From contig NZ_JAGPXL010000031.1 in the NCBI RefSeq assembly GCF_018070565.1, forward strand, positions 1 through 64,000: DNA of 64,000 bases, in the 5' to 3' direction. The translations under genes were made by a program, and so were the position numbers. This DNA is from Streptomyces sp. B93. GTDB taxonomy: Bacteria > Actinomycetota > Actinomycetes > Streptomycetales > Streptomycetaceae. Within the stretch, counting starts at the first letter, position 1, and every line of letters begins with the position of its first letter. The notes beneath the pieces were generated by a model. That model worked only from the letters and a program-made list of their open reading frames with translations. It made no database searches and was not told the DNA's origin. Shown here piece by piece: positions 63,229 through 64,000 of the stretch.

Positions 63229-63320
63229 AAATGAAGTCTACCTAAGATGTTGAAAGGTGAACTAACTGACGTGGTGTGACGGTGCGCACGCGTTCGATGT
63301 CACACTCCGCAGACTACCGC

Positions 63321-64000
63321 TCACAGCCCGAAGCGACGCTGGAGGTCCCCCAGCTGTCCGGGAAGGCGCGGTGCCCCCGACTGCGGCCCATGCCCCCCGG
63401 TCAGGCCTCCGCCGCCCGGTACCCCGGCCTGCTGTGGAGTCACCCCGGTGGCCTGCTCGGGCATGAGTGTCTCGGTCGACTGGAGCAGTACCGTCCCCGC
63501 CCCGACGAACTCGAACTGATGCTCCTCCCCAGAGGCCCCGCCGAGCCCCGTCAGTGCACGTAGACCGCCCATCACACCCGTCATGTACCCGTGGTCGTAG
63601 TGGTGGCACGGCGACGGGCAGTCGGCCCAGCCGACGAGCGCCTGCGGGTCCACCCGGATCGGGGGTTCCATGAACACCACCGGACCGTTGGATGCGGCCA
63701 CGAACTTCCCGGTTCCGATCAGCGTCAGAAAACCCGGCACGATCGACTGCTTGAGCGAAAGACTTGGCTGAAAAGCGAGCAGGTTGCCCGAGCGAATGGT
63801 CAGATTGCCGTCTTCCAGGTCGTACGAGTTCACATCGAAGGCCCGGTCGGCGAGCAGCATCTTGCCCGAGCCCTCGGCCACCACCCAGTCGCTCGCGTGC
63901 AACGGCGAATGGAACGACGTGCGCACCAGCCGGTCCAGCCGCCCGTGCCCGATGCCGTTGAACTCGATCGACCCGTAGTAGGCGATCATCTTCCCCTTCT
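63321..64000 (-). CDS. AIM24-family protein, N-terminus beyond the window
   Basis: The minus-strand frame ends at 63321 and is still open at base 64000, so the start is outside. The visible part (MIAYYGSIEFNGIGHGRLDR, ASDWVVAEGSGKMLLADRAFDVNSYDLEDGNLTIRSGNLLAF, TLIGTGKFVAASNGPVVFMEPPIRVDPQALVGWADC) is the beta-rich AIM24/TerD-unrelated fold seen in many actinobacteria. An internal ATG at 63989 has AAGGGGAAG in front and could be the start, but family members usually have residues before MIAYYGSI. Function unknown. The C-terminus has a Gly/Pro/Gln linker-like tail. Confidence 0.75.
   Translation of the reverse strand, partial: KGKMIAYYGSIEFNGIGHGRLDRLVRTSFHSPLHASDWVVAEGSGKMLLADRAFDVNSYDLEDGNLTIRSGNLLAFQPSLSLKQSIVPGFLTLIGTGKFVAASNGPVVFMEPPIRVDPQALVGWADCPSPCHHYDHGYMTGVMGGLRALTGLGGASGEEHQFEFVGAGTVLLQSTETLMPEQATGVTPQQAGVPGGGGLTGGHGPQSGAPRLPGQLGDLQRRFGL

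Overview
The window is high-GC actinobacterial DNA with the codon use, gene order and gene content of a Streptomyces core chromosome. The markers are a filP/scy polarity pair, a nucS mismatch nuclease, a GH18 chitinase with a pch-type direct-repeat promoter, an eight-gene atp operon preceded by atpI, and GTG/TTG starts. From about 9.7 kb onward the order matches what I remember of the S. coelicolor SCO5351-SCO5402 region. Locus tags and family names are from memory; no search was run.

Region 1 (1-9515) is accessory DNA. It opens with three abutting IS5-family elements: one truncated by the window edge, one complete at 130-1252, and one complete at 1256-2108. An integrative element of about 7.3 kb follows, bounded by a 34-bp direct repeat (2145-2178 and 9452-9485). 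The right copy lies inside an intact tRNA-Arg(CCG). The element carries an EcoRI-family adenine methyltransferase overlapping a DUF262-HNH nuclease gene, a broken GIY-YIG nuclease gene, a HAD phosphatase paired with a small membrane protein, and a tyrosine integrase. The integrase N-terminus has been replaced by the second, inverted copy of the 853-bp IS. No replication or conjugation gene is visible, so the element looks decayed and IS-remodelled but still carries cargo.

Region 2 (9.7-29 kb) is housekeeping. It holds an orphan response regulator, nrtL, lysA, hom-thrC-thrB, rho, a secreted trypsin/FG-GAP protease, an LCP cell-wall ligase, rpmE, prfA, prmC, a 20-codon leader ORF, sua5, a low-Mr phosphatase homologue lacking its catalytic cysteine, glyA and a WecA-type GlcNAc-1-phosphate transferase. 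The aspartate-family amino acid genes (Lys, Thr) are contiguous. The translation genes rpmE, prfA, prmC and sua5 form a second cluster.

Region 3 (29-37 kb) is the F1Fo ATP synthase operon atpI-B-E-F-H-A-G-D-C, with a hairpin between atpD and atpC, followed by a DUF2550 protein.

Region 4 (37.6-64 kb) is mixed: secreted chitinase, a NarL-type two-component system, a PduO-type cobalamin adenosyltransferase, a 3-hydroxyacyl-CoA dehydrogenase, a STAS protein next to a membrane-anchored P-loop ATPase, nucS, an LLM flavin monooxygenase, two paralogous ABC-2 exporters, the coiled-coil proteins FilP and Scy, methylmalonyl-CoA epimerase, thiolase, MeaB, a MarR regulator and a partial AIM24 protein. 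The adenosyltransferase, epimerase and MeaB all serve B12-dependent methylmalonyl-CoA metabolism. The strongest candidates for undescribed biology are the island cargo (MTase/DUF262-HNH and HAD/membrane pairs), the prmC-sua5 leader ORF and the Cys-to-Ser phosphatase homologue.
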